From the NCBI GenBank assembly GCA_946965045.2, contig OX337229.1, positions 4,836,001-4,900,000 on the forward strand: a DNA stretch of 64,000 nt. The letters run 5' to 3'. The notes under the pieces are model-generated. The model was given only the letters and a program-made list of their open reading frames with translations. It was not told the DNA's origin and searched no databases. Below are positions 18,789-29,705 of this stretch, one piece after another. Made by a program: the position numbers and the translations under genes. The DNA is from Epithemia pelagica. Lineage: Eukaryota > Bacillariophyta > Bacillariophyceae > Surirellales > Surirellaceae. Every line of letters starts with the position of its first letter. Position 1 is the stretch's first letter.

Positions 18789-20699
18789 ATGACTTTAATA
18801 CTCCTCTTTCGCATTATACTCCCTATCTATCCGTCCATTTTTTGGACTCACATCGCACCTCCATTGCTTTTAGGAAATCATCCCAACACGACAAACACGA
18901 TGACGACAATCAGAGTCAACCGTATTGCCAAACATAAGACAACCGGCGTTACATCTAACCGCCCACCTGGTGTCATTCATGTTCTTCGATCATTTCCTAA
19001 CGCAACGAAGCATCAACTTGGATGTTTCGATACCCCAAACTTCAAATTGCTTCTGACTGAGATGTACTCCTTGTGCATCCCCCCTACGTACCAAGAAGAT
19101 TTCATACGCCATTCAATGCGTTCTATTACTTCTATCTTTCCGTTGCCCATCGATACATCGGTTCCCGATATTCCCGTTCTTACAAGATGTATCATTGATG
19201 GGTTTCGTGCTCTCCAAGCACAACATGCTTCTTGTCTTCAAGAAGCTAATTTGATTGTAAGAGACGCAGTACCAAAGCAATTAACACAAGAACTACATGG
19301 ATGTTACTTGGTTGACTGTATCTTGTCCCGGACTCACAAGAAGCCAAGAATTTCAAACGAATCACGTTATTACGAAACAATCTACCAAACGCGTACATCC
19401 CGTTCGCTTTGCAACGATGAGAACGATGCGATTTTCCGTACGGTCATACTAATTTCCCCCTACTCTGCTTGCTTTTGGACAACGGCCTTTGTTGCCGACA
19501 GCTTCATCCCTACTGGTGACGTTTCCTTTGGAATTGGGTCGTCTATCACCAAGTCTCCCATGGCTTCTTTGCCTACCTCTTGGTTGCGACTTGTACAGAA
19601 AACAGGTTTGCCTGCACGGGGTGGCTTCATAAAAAAAATCAACCATGTTTGGTCGATTGACTTTTTACCAAGAAAAGCTTCTTTGCCTCGTGTCTATCAC
19701 TGTCTACATTTCAACGACGATGATCCGGATTCTCCACTCTTACCACCCGATCAAATTGGGTCCAACATATCCACTAAGGATTTACAAGCACAGCGTTCCT
19801 TGTACCGGTCCCTTTTTGACTCATCTCCTTCCAATAAGGTTGGTTGTCGACGGTATGTTTCAGGTGCGCTCTACCAAAACATTCCTCCTTCAGCTTACAT
19901 CTACGATCCATCTACAGCTGGCAATAATGCCTGTTTTCAAGCGTCCATCCTTGACGGAAATAAGCGTCCGATTTCCCAATCAAACATTGTGGTATGCTTA
20001 ATTCCACAGGAACACCAGTTATACAAGACTTTAAATGTGGCGTCTCGGTTATACACATCATCCAAAAGTTTCTCTAAAGGAGGAAATTGTCGACAAAAGA
20101 CTGGTGACAATGGTGTTATGAGCGCTTATGGACAAATGTTACATCGTTTTAAGAGACGCATCAACAGCATTTCCTTCCATGACAGCGATGGTCTTTTGAT
20201 TGAGAGAGTTCGAGAAACGTGTCATTTGGCAGCGGAATTCATATCAAATAATTTTCCTGGAACACTTTCCTTGTTGAAAAGTTTACGGACCATTGGAGGG
20301 CTCCAAATCCCAGACGACTTGGGTGGTGACGCCAACGGTTGCAGCAGTAACATTGCCATCAGTGTCGATCTTATGAACTCTTCACACATTGACATCAACG
20401 ATGCTAGTGTTGGAGTTGTTCTATTTTCAGAGACAGAGCTTGGATCTGCACGCAATTGGTACTTTGTCATGCCCAATGTTTTGATAAAAATTGACTCGAC
20501 AACTTACTCAGGTTTGGTAATTCGACTCTCCCACGGAGTTTCTATACTATTTGATGGACATGTTATCCGTCATTGCACAAGTGTTCATAAATGTGTCCGT
20601 TCCGCAGAGTCCCTTACGAGTGCCAAACGGGGACCCCACACTGTTGGCTGGTTTTTTGGGCTGTCCCTACCTGCCTTGACTCAAACCCCTGGAAGTTGA
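18789..20699 (+). CDS. Transposon-borne protein, C-terminus resembling a Fe(II)/2OG oxygenase fold
   Basis: An uninterrupted 636-codon ORF. The ATG at 18900 (MTTIRVNRIAKHK) may be the real start, since the first 36 codons look like leader. I recognise no family over residues 40-480. In the C-terminal 110 residues the order SSHIDINDASVGVVLF (H533, D535), NWYFVMPNVLI, GLVIRLSHGVSILFDG (H582), VIRHCTSV (H595) and HTVGWFFG fits a double-stranded beta-helix with an HxD...H metal triad, as in Fe(II)/2-oxoglutarate oxygenases. TET/JBP-like members of that fold travel with some fungal transposons. This assignment is inference. The gene is convergent with the integrase gene and overlaps its 3' end by 19 bp, so both belong to the element. 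The frame is fully intact. Confidence 0.55.
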   Translation: MTLILLFRIILPIYPSIFWTHIAPPLLLGNHPNTTNTMTTIRVNRIAKHKTTGVTSNRPPGVIHVLRSFPNATKHQLGCFDTPNFKLLLTEMYSLCIPPTYQEDFIRHSMRSITSIFPLPIDTSVPDIPVLTRCIIDGFRALQAQHASCLQEANLIVRDAVPKQLTQELHGCYLVDCILSRTHKKPRISNESRYYETIYQTRTSRSLCNDENDAIFRTVILISPYSACFWTTAFVADSFIPTGDVSFGIGSSITKSPMASLPTSWLRLVQKTGLPARGGFIKKINHVWSIDFLPRKASLPRVYHCLHFNDDDPDSPLLPPDQIGSNISTKDLQAQRSLYRSLFDSSPSNKVGCRRYVSGALYQNIPPSAYIYDPSTAGNNACFQASILDGNKRPISQSNIVVCLIPQEHQLYKTLNVASRLYTSSKSFSKGGNCRQKTGDNGVMSAYGQMLHRFKRRINSISFHDSDGLLIERVRETCHLAAEFISNNFPGTLSLLKSLRTIGGLQIPDDLGGDANGCSSNIAISVDLMNSSHIDINDASVGVVLFSETELGSARNWYFVMPNVLIKIDSTTYSGLVIRLSHGVSILFDGHVIRHCTSVHKCVRSAESLTSAKRGPHTVGWFFGLSLPALTQTPGS

Positions 20700-23600
20700 T
20701 GGAAATTCTGATTCATACACCTGTTTTCACTACATTTGCAGCTTGCGTCACAAGCCTGATTTTTCTTCCTGCACCCACAGTTGTTCGTCGTACATTGAGA
20801 ACTGCTTGCTTTACAAGAACATCCAGTGCCATAACTCTTAGTAGTACGTAATTTTGTTTTCAACTGTCCTTCCTGACTATATGCGATTCAATGAGCGTCA
20901 CGGATCGACAAAAAAGCCATTTTAGTGGGATCAAATGTTTTGTCAATAATCTGTTTCTGTAAATCTCGACGTGCTTTGCCCATTGGTGAAGAAGAATGAA
21001 TAACACTGTACGTGTCCCGTGCATACCATGTTGGTGTTCTTGTTCGTTTATCTCCTATAATCCCTTCAGGCAGTACCAATCTAACAGATGGTTGCAAACT
21101 GTGAGAGACCGCAAAAACAAGGCAGTGTATTCCATGGCGGCTCTGGTTTGCACAATCTCGAGGGTCAGGAAACAGGGCTACAGCGTCTCCAACGGAAACT
21201 TGGAATCCAGCTTGCTGGTTCATCCTTATCATTTTGGTCGCTTGTCTTCGTTGTTCCGCCTGGCGAGTGGATATATTTTCATATCGAGTATATTGCCTTT
21301 CTGTCGTATCGTCTATCATAAGAAAACTACAATTACATCCACGTACATCTGAGTATTACTATAGAGCAAATGGAATGGAAGGAGAACAACTTACTTCTTG
21401 GATTGGTTTCTTTGCGAGCGACGTGTTGGTTCTTCAGTTTTTTCTGTGTCCATGAAACCAGATAGATAATTCAAATATTGCTCTTTCAACGACGTCTGAC
21501 CGACCGATGTATATTCCTCATGGAACTTCTGCCGTAATGCAGAATTGAGATTTTTCCATGCTTTGATGATTATTTTCTTGAATATGTTTCCGACTGTGGA
21601 TCGCCAAGTATCTTCGGAACGTGTTGATGGATGTAGATCTTTCCTTTTCGAGGGATTTTTCAATACAGGCCTCATTAAATACATAATACTCAAAGAAGCA
21701 AGGACTCCACAGGAGTGCGAATCCTTTTGGATACCCATCATTCTTGTATCATATGCAATCGTCCAAAAGGCAGACGATGAGTGGCTGTCATCTGTCTGCA
21801 AGCAATGGACTGGACGCACATTACTGTCTGCTTGCTGTAGGAGTTCGTAATACCATAAAGTCGCCAGAGCACTCTTGTTCCACAGTGAAAGATCGTTTCC
21901 CCCCGACATTCCATCATAGACATCAATTTTTTTCTTGTCGATATCGATGTGGATTACAACATAATGGCTTTTGCCGAAACCAAGAGAAATAATCTCTTTA
22001 ACGTAGGGATCTTGATCTTTCAAACTATATGTCTTCATCTTCCATTTTCTTATTTCTGAAAGATCTGCTTTCGAATAGTTTGTTGTTGAATTATGGAACA
22101 GTATGGTCCTGTTGTGAAAGTAGTGCTCTACCAATGTGCCGAAGCTGTGTACCAACGAATGCGGTAGCCACTTTTGAGAACGATCTGAAAAGTAATGCTG
22201 GAGACATTGACCCGATGGGACTTGAAGTACTTTGGTCGATTGACCACAAGAACAATCTTTGCAAGAAAGGTGACCAACAATGAATTTGTCTTTCCTATTT
22301 GCACCGACGAAACTACCTGATGCAATAATTTGTTGGTACGCATTGGCCAGTGGAATTGTCTTCAGATGCCGTCGATCAGAAGGCTGTGGTGAAGGCATGA
22401 TAACAATCTCTTCTCCAGACACCACTTTGTTGTGATCTTGAGACGACTTGCCCAACACTTCGGTCAATTTGTCCGACTTAGGAGGCGATGTGTTGGACTC
22501 ACGAGGCAATTTGTCCGACTCTTGAGGCAATACGTTGGACACTTGGTGCAGTTTGTCCGACATCTGGGGCAATTTGTCGATCACTTTGGGTGTTTTGTCT
22601 GATTCTTGAAGCAATTTGTCAGAAACTTGGGGCGATTTGTCCGAACCAAGTGGTAACTTGTCAGACATTCGGGCCGATTTGTCTGTTTCTTGAGGCCATT
22701 TGTCAGACATTTGGGGCGATTTGTCTGTTTTTTGAGGCGATATGCCGGACACTTGGGGTGATATGTCGGACTTCTGAGGCAATACGTTGGACGCCTGGGT
22801 CGATTTGTCTGACGCTCTAGGCAATAAGTTGGACTCATGAGACAATCCGCGAGATTCTAAGGGCAATTCGTCGGACACTTGGGGCGATTTGTCTGTTTCT
22901 TGAGGCAATATGTCGGACACTTGGGGCAATTTGTCTGTTTCTTGAGGCAATATGTCGGACACTTGGGACGATTTGTCTGTTTCTTGAGGCAATATGTCGG
23001 ACACTTGGGGCGATATGTCAGACGCTTGTGGTAATTTGTCCAACACTTGAGACAAGACGTTGGATCCTTGGGGTGATTTGTGTGACCGTTGAGGTGATAC
23101 ATTGGAATCGTGAGCCAATCGGTGAGACAAATGGGGCGATTTGTCAGACTTCTGAGGTAATATGTCATGCTTATGAGGCAATTCGTCAGACAAATGGGGC
23201 GATTTGTCCGATTTCCGAGGGAATGCCTGCAACACTTGGGATGATTTGTCCGACTTGTAAAGTGGTTTGTCTTCATTGTCCTCATTATACGTGTCTTCAT
23301 CATCACTATCAGTTGATGAACTCATGACAGGCATGGAAGTGGCCACTTTTTGACGTGCCCTATCCCGGAGTTGGGAAATAAGCAATTTCCCACGTTTATG
23401 AGAGCTGGAGGCTCCAGAAGTGTCGGACTCAGCAGTATCTTCACCAGCCGATTCACATGGGAGACACGTTAGTTGGCCAGAAGACATGATATGTGGCCAA
23501 AATTCGTCTGGTATGTTGGACCAATCAGACTTTCGGAAGGTTTTGAAAACCTCATCTTCTGGTGTCATGTCGCTATCAGTAGAGTTTTGTTGAATGAGGG

Positions 23601-25463
23601 AACGGACCCTTTCTGTTGCCAGGTCTCCCAGTTCCTCAATATCATTTACCGTTAATTCACCAACCTTGGCATAATGTTCCGCAATTTCAATCGAGCCAGT
23701 GTTGAGACACCGCTCAAGAGGTGTTTCCCCATCTCTTAATTTGGATGAAGAGTATCCTGTCGCTCCTTGAAAGTGATTGAAAAAGGGGACTCCAAATACA
23801 GTTTGATAAGCTGACATGGGCGTGGTACCAGTGCGACGAATTGACCCATTCAGAGCAGTCATTGCCCGTCCTAGTGCCATTGTCCAGTTGAAATTTCGGT
23901 TGCCCTTGGACCATTCCTCCGCAACATAAGACTGAACGATATTGCGGATGCTCTTGTTGGCGTTTTCGACAGAACCTTGATCCCGGGGCTTTCTCGGACG
24001 GCCTTGCACGGTAGTAATATGCGGGTTATTGGCCATGAGCATTTTGATTATTTCTTTCCCACAAACTTCCATTCCATTATCTGTTTGGTAAATGGATGGA
24101 AAACCAACGATGCCAAACATCAGAGATAAATGGTGAGAAATAATGGCTGTATGTTTCGAAGGGACCGCCGCCAACAATACAAATTGAGTGAAGTGATCTT
24201 TACAACTCAAGATGTATCTCATCTCTACTCCATGGACGTCCTTATCGCCTGCACCATTTGCATCGGACATTTTAACCAAGTCGACTTGATACCGATCTCT
24301 AAAAGCCAGAGAACGGATTGGTTTTACGGCACCTTTATGAGGAGCTGCCCGTTTTTTCCTCATGGAACAACGTGGACATCCCATGATGTACGCCTTCACC
24401 TGACGACTGGTGATGTTTGAATATGTTTCTTTCAAAGCATTATACGTTGTTTCCTCGCAAAGCCAATGTCCAACGCTGACATGGTGCTCGCGAATGACGT
24501 CGAAAATTTCATCCGCCGAAAGAATCCGTTTCCCATTGTCATCAAATAAAACATAGTGTGTCTGTCCATTACGACGTACTTTCCAAACTTGACGGCGACG
24601 AAATTTCTTGTTACGCCCATGGGGGTGGAGCAACCTAAAGCCGAGGCCAGTCCGTGGATCAGGTTGACCAGGTAGAGGTGCTTTTGCGTGAGAGTCCCCA
24701 TCCTTCCAATGCCGCAAGACATAGATTTCTTGTTCGAGTTGCTGGCGGGACAACACGCGCGAATTTTTTGCGAAATCACGGATAGGCTTGGTGTAATCTC
24801 CCGAAGAAGTGTCAATGGTAAAAGAAGTGCCAAAGACATGCTCATTGAACAGCATGCGATGTTCGTTTACAAGACTTGAGTCGTTGTCCTCAGGAAAATT
24901 AGATGGGAGAATCGTCACCGACTTTTGCATGGAGGAAGACGAATTTCCTTTCTTGTTGCATGAGGCCGTCGGTTTCTTGGTGGAAGATTTAGAACCAACG
25001 GACCTTTTAGCTTTCCGTGAGTCTTTTTTCTCCTTGTAGCCAACCTCCTCCGATGAGGAAGAAGAGTTATCGGCACTGTCGCTTGTAGAATCTTCTGATG
25101 ACGACCCAGAATAAGTAATTCTGGAAGCGGATCGAGCGGTACGACGCCGGTCCTTTTTGGGTTCACGAACAGAAACATTTGAAACAGACGATGCCCGTCG
25201 TTTTGAATTCGTCTTGTTTCTTCGTCTAGGGGCAGACGACAGAGAAGTGGAACTGGTACTATCGTCATCGTTGTCATGTCTTGCTTTCGACGTACGAGTT
25301 TTTTTGTTCGATTCGGACGGTGTTTTTTCCTCTTTTTCCCCCGCCCATAATCAACAGATTGCTCTTGTTGTTCTCGCAACTGTTTCAGAAACGGCTGCAA
25401 CAGAGCAAGGTCTGTAGGGTCTATTTCAACCAGTTCCGTCTGTTTCCTTTTTTTCCTTGGCAT
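20681..25463 (-). pseudogene. Ginger-type polyprotein: integrase, heptapeptide repeats, Ulp1-like protease, CXC zinc region
   Basis: The N-terminal ORF starts at ATG 25463 (MPRKKRKQTELVEIDPTDL). A -1 shift is needed to enter the main frame, and a slippery A_AAA_AAA heptamer (25305-25299) sits in the right register. Domains in order, numbered from Met 24930: zinc HHCC (H150, H155, C185, C188); integrase core D217 (YQVDLV), D284 (YQTDNG), E322 (DQGSVENANKS); seven-residue repeats (about 570-850); C48 protease with His (SHYVVIHID), Asp (IDVYDGMSG) and Cys (DSHSCGVLASL). A 68-bp intron (21394-21327, GTAAGTTG...ATTGTAG) joins to a QATKM/VGDAVALFPDPRD segment typical of KRBA2/Ginger integrases. One in-frame TGA (20890-20888) precedes a CXC zinc region (CSCKASSSQCTTNNCGCRKK). 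Apart from that stop and the shift the gene is open, so the copy is young or nearly intact. Confidence 0.75.
22445..23240 (-). repeat. 21-bp coding tandem repeat (about 37 seven-residue units)
   Basis: Within the polyprotein a run of seven-residue units dominates, of the forms SPQVSDK, LPQETDK and SPQVSDI. Adjacent units alternate in places, making a 42-bp higher-order period (SPQVSDI then LPQETDK, three times near 22880-23010). Unit-to-unit divergence increases towards both ends, as expected for an array that expands from its middle. It separates the integrase from the protease. Confidence 0.9.
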
Positions 25464-25480
25464 GAGGAACTTAATTCTGC

Positions 25481-25680
25481 GGCAGAGCTACCACACTGTC
25501 GTCTCCCACCAACAGAATTACGTATCAACTTGAAAGGAAACGAATTCCACCAACAGGAAAGTAGAAACAGAACGTAATTCAATGGCAGAGCTACCACACT
25601 GTCGTATCCTACCAAAAGAATGACGTGTCAACTTCTTGAAAGGAAAGGAATTCCAACAACAGGATAGTAGAAACAGACAA
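25481..25680. repeat. Tandem duplication of a 103-bp unit
   Basis: GGCAGAGCTACCACACTGTC at 25481 is repeated at 25584 and similarity continues for about 97 bp (GAATTCCA..CAACAGGA..GTAGAAACAGA). The duplication lies directly upstream of the polyprotein start codon, so it may hold promoter or transposase-binding sites. Confidence 0.85.
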
Positions 25681-25871
25681 AGTTGACAGATGCAAACGGC
25701 ATGATAAATGAGAAATAGCACAGAAAAGGAGAAAAGGGAAGGAATATACTCATACCTTAGCAATCTCAGAAGATAGAGCAAGAAGAATGGGAAGTAAAGG
25801 TACGGAGTGCTTTCAGCAAGGAAAAGAGAGAGAGTGTTGTTTTTGGATTGATCTAGTAGTTACGTGTGTGG

Positions 25872-28800
25872 CTAAACTAAGAAATCGGTGGTGGGGTGAG
25901 GGGCCGGGGAATAGAGACAGTGTGGGTTGTATTGGTGGGGTAAGTAGCGGGTAGCCGGGCAGACGGTGAAAACGGAAGATCTTTGGATGCGTAATAATTT
26001 GCAACGGGAGGAGAGGTGCAGATCAACGTTGGAAATAGAGTCGAGAACGTGTTGTGACAGTGCGGTAATGAGTGCATGACCAAGGGTGAGCTTTGTGTGA
26101 TGGGTCAATGATTGCTGGAAAGGGGTGGATGGAGAAGACAGTGGGGTTTGTGCTCGTGGGAGGACGGCCGAGGGACCGTACTGCGACAGGTTGTTGAAGG
26201 CGAGGAAAGCGTCGGGGTGGGGGTTGCAACGGGCGGAACGGCCAAGCTGTGGTGTGGACCATGGTGGCGGTTCGGAGGGCGTAAGAGAGTAGCGGGGAAC
26301 CGGGCCGAAGAAAAGAGTTTGTGCGAAATGGCCGAGGCCTCCGAGATGATCAACCGAAAATGGGAGGAGGAGCAAGTCGTTGGTGTTGATGAGACTGGTG
26401 GCGGTGGTGTCATGGGTGAATTTGTGTCGAGCGGCGGTATGGTGAATCAGGGAGGCCTCTTGGGCAATGTGGGAGAAAGAAAAACCGTACCTTTTGTGCT
26501 CGGTGGAGGGAGTCGGGGGGAGATGTGGGTGAGGAGGGGGAACTGTGATGTCGATGGCGACATAATGAAAACGGTGGTCGGGGAGTGGGGGTTGTAACGC
26601 CATGCCGATATCGGCCGGGCGAATATTACGGGGGTGGTGTGGGAGAAGGTTTGTTGGTTCTAAGTGAATGTCGGAGCTGTTGCGGACCCAGGGTGTGCGC
26701 GGAGCCAAGTCCTGTAGGAGAAAGAAAACGGCATCACGGATGCGGTTGGACAGTTTTGTTTTGTGTTGTTTCGAGCAAGAGAAAAAGTGGTCGCCATAGG
26801 GATCGAGAATCGAGCGGCTGGGACAGTGGCAATGGTGAGGATAGTGGGAGGGGAGGAAGGCAATGCGGAGTTTCCGAGCAATGGCGACGTCGAAGATTTT
26901 GTTGGGTAGGCGGAAATGGTGGAGGAGACGAGATTGGTGCAGTGGTAGGCTGGTAAGTGGCGACAAAGCGGAAGGCAAAGAGCGTTGCAGTTCAGGGGGT
27001 GTAGAGTTAACAATCAACGGGAGGAGGTCGGTTTCCTGGGAGTATTGGGTGAGTTGGCGTTGGGCATCGGGCGGGTACGTGTTGGGGTTGGTTGGGTCGA
27101 AAGGAAAGGACGTTGGGGGGTAAAGGGAGGCCAAGGTTTCGTGGACGGTGAGAAGAAAGGGCTGAGTGGGGAGGTTGGGTGAAAAAAGGTGAGAATGGGG
27201 TGAGGGAATGGGGGAGGAGCGTGCGATGCGAATGGTGCGTCCGATGGCGTTGAGCAAGGAGGGTAAGGCGGACGAACGGTGGCAGCGGTAGCCAAGACCG
27301 CCGAGGGCTGTGGTGAGATTGGCTATGAGGAGGGAGTGGCGAGGGATTTGTTGGGAGTGGGTGATGTGCTGGAGGAAGGCGGTGGTAATGTCGTCGAGGT
27401 GTTGGGTGAAGGTGCTGGTCCAGAGGGTGTTTTGTGGGTGGAGTTTTGTGGGGTCTAGTTTGATTTGGAGGAGGATTTCGCTGGTGACCAGGTGGGACAG
27501 GGCGGGCAAAATGCAAGAACGGAAAAGGATGGATTTGGTCTGTGAGTTGTGTAGGGCCTGGAGTGCGCGTGCCTTGTTTGCAAGGGTGGCGAATTTTTGC
27601 TGGAGGAAGTGTTGGATGTAATCGGTTCCGCCAATGGGTTGTCCCAGGAAGCGGATCCCGGTGGTTATTTCGGCGTCTGTGGGGTTGTCCGGATTCAAGA
27701 ACTGGAGGGCGGCGAGGAGGTGAGATTGCTGTGGTGTGGGTAAATTGGGGAGGGGGCTAATGCCGTTGGTGGAGGTGAGTATGCGGCATTTGGATTTGTT
27801 GAGGTGTATGCCGTATTGTTTGCCGAGTGTTTGGAAATTGTCGAGGAATGGGAGCAGGTCGGTGTGTGGGACGCAAACTGAAGTATCGTCCATGATGCTG
27901 CAAGTGTGGCTTGTTCCGCCTTTGGTGTCGTCGTTGGAGTCGTTATTTTGGAGTCGGGAGGTGGCGAGTTGGCGGAGGAGGCTGTTGATTTATTTGTTGA
28001 GTGTTAGGAGAACGAGGCAGGCGAAAAGAGGGCTGAGGGGGCATCCTTGGCTAAATCCCTCGTCTTGGTTTATTGTGGCGTGGTTGCCTTGGGGGTCCTG
28101 ATACCAGTTGGTTGTCGTTGTTGAATACAACAGATCAAACAAGGGTAAGAGGGGTGTGGTTTCATCGCGAGAGGCCAGAATTTCGCGGCATCTCGTGCGC
28201 GAACATGCGTTGAACATGTTGGTGAGGTCTAACAAAAGAAAGGCTCTTGTTGGCAGAGGTTTGTTGTCCGAGGTTGTGATGAACTGGTCGATTTGTGTCT
28301 GGGTCATGTGGACCGCAAAGTCGACCCCGCCGCTGGTTTGGATGCCGTATTGGCCGTGTTTTGTCAGTATCGGTTCGATGTGGTCGGAGGTGGCGGTAAG
28401 TGCGATGGTGGCCGCGGTGCGTCTGAGGCCTGTGCCGATGCCTATTGGTCTCAATTTGTCGAGGTGGTTGATGTCTTTGTGTAGGGCAAAGAAGTGGATT
28501 GAGGCGAGGTACGAGCGGATGGGAGGCGGGATCTGGTTGTTTAGGATGAGTTCGAACAATGTTTTGAGGGAGTGGAAGTAGGGGCGGTCGGATTGGGGGT
28601 GGGAAGTGGAGCGGTGTAGTCCCATTGCCCGGTAGATGTCAATGGAGTCTGCGTAGGGTCCAGGTGCCGTGCCTTGGCTTAGGCGATGGAGTCCGTGTTC
28701 GAAGGTGGAGTCGCTGATGGAGTTTTGAAATGCGGGGAGGTATTGCTGTTGGCGTGTTTGTCGTGGTGGATCGAGGCGTGGCGGGTAGAGCGTTTGTTCA

Positions 28801-29705
28801 ACGATGTGGATGCGTGGGGGTGTAAGGCATGCTACGGGCATGGCTGCTGTGAGTCTGTTGTGGGCAGCGCTGGTGTTGCCAAGGTCGGCGGCCATTTGTG
28901 CGTACGGGGCCATGTGTTCAGGTGTCGGTGGGGTTGGGGTGGTTGGTATCTGTCGTTTTTTGTGTTTGTTGGTGCGACGGGAGAAAAAAGGTGTTGGTGT
29001 TGGTGGTGGGTGCCAGATGGAATTGTACAGGGAGATGAGGTCTCCTTGTTTGAGTTTGGCAACGCGGGCTTTGAGTGCGTTGTGGTTTGTGCGATGGTTG
29101 GTGTTGTTGATGGGGGCGAGGAGAAGTGCTTCGAGAAGTATGAGCAGTTTCCAAAATGGAGTGCTGTCGGTTTGATGTTTGGGGAGGGATTGGGGGTTGG
29201 CGGCGGTGGAGAAGGGTTGCGAGGCGGTGGTGGTCCATTGCGTGACTGTGTGTAGGGTTTGGAGGAAGAGGGAGCGGGCCTGGGGTTTGAGTCGGTGGAA
29301 ATTGGAGTGTCGGAATGGTGGGGGGGAGAGTTGGAGGGAGTACAGGAAGGATAGTTGGTCTGTCCATTGTTGTTGTTGCGTTGGTGTCAGGTGGCGGAGG
29401 GTTTTTTGTACGATGTCGGTGTTGGTGTCGGTGCGGGCGTGTTCTTTATTGACGTGCGCTTGTAGGTGGCGATTGGTGAGGTAGAGGGCGGTGCATTGAT
29501 TGCAAATTCGGCATGGGTGGAGGTTGACTTTTTGGCAGATTCTGTCCGTGAGGTATGTGGTGGGTTCGTCTTGGTGTGCTTGTTGGAGATGGAATCTGAG
29601 CTAGTCGGTATATGTCTTGCTTTTCGATGGGTGTGCGTGCCACGAACAATTCGGGATGGGGCAAGTTTGGCGTGGGGTTGTGCTGGGTGTGTTGGGGCTA
29701 GTCAT
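25872..29705 (-). pseudogene. LINE ORF2: zinc fingers, reverse transcriptase, restriction-like endonuclease
   Basis: A single frame of 1277 codons from ATG 29705, interrupted by TAG (29603-29601) and TAA (27992-27990). Two C2H2-type fingers lie at the N-terminus: C-PIPN-C...LRFHLQQAH, which contains the TAG, and CRICNQC...NRHLQAH. Then comes the pre-RT motif ARVAKLKQGDLISLYNSIW. RT motifs: LRPIGIGTGLRR; LLLDLTNMFNACSR; EGFSQGCPLSPLFA; catalytic MDDTSV (27893). The TAA lies between the last two. The C-terminus has the Cys-Cys-His-Cys knuckle (CHCPSRSILDPYGDHFFSC) and RPADIG...AIDITV of the restriction-like endonuclease found in R2/NeSL-type elements. No APE endonuclease is present. Confidence 0.85.

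Noticed and set aside
1901-20890. TGA as a reassigned or selenocysteine codon, suggested by in-frame TGAs in two transposon genes
   Set aside because: Host genes end in TGA as well as TAA and TAG (LETM1 type, ankyrin and others). Both TGAs lie in mobile elements, where nonsense mutations are expected, and no Cys/Sec context is present.
20880-20915. An intron removing the TGA before the Ginger CXC region
   Set aside because: The only GT...AG pair is 33 bp apart, too short compared with all other introns here (58 bp or more).
22445-23240. CRISPR-like array
   Set aside because: The 21-bp repeats are contiguous, coding and without spacers; the genome is eukaryotic.
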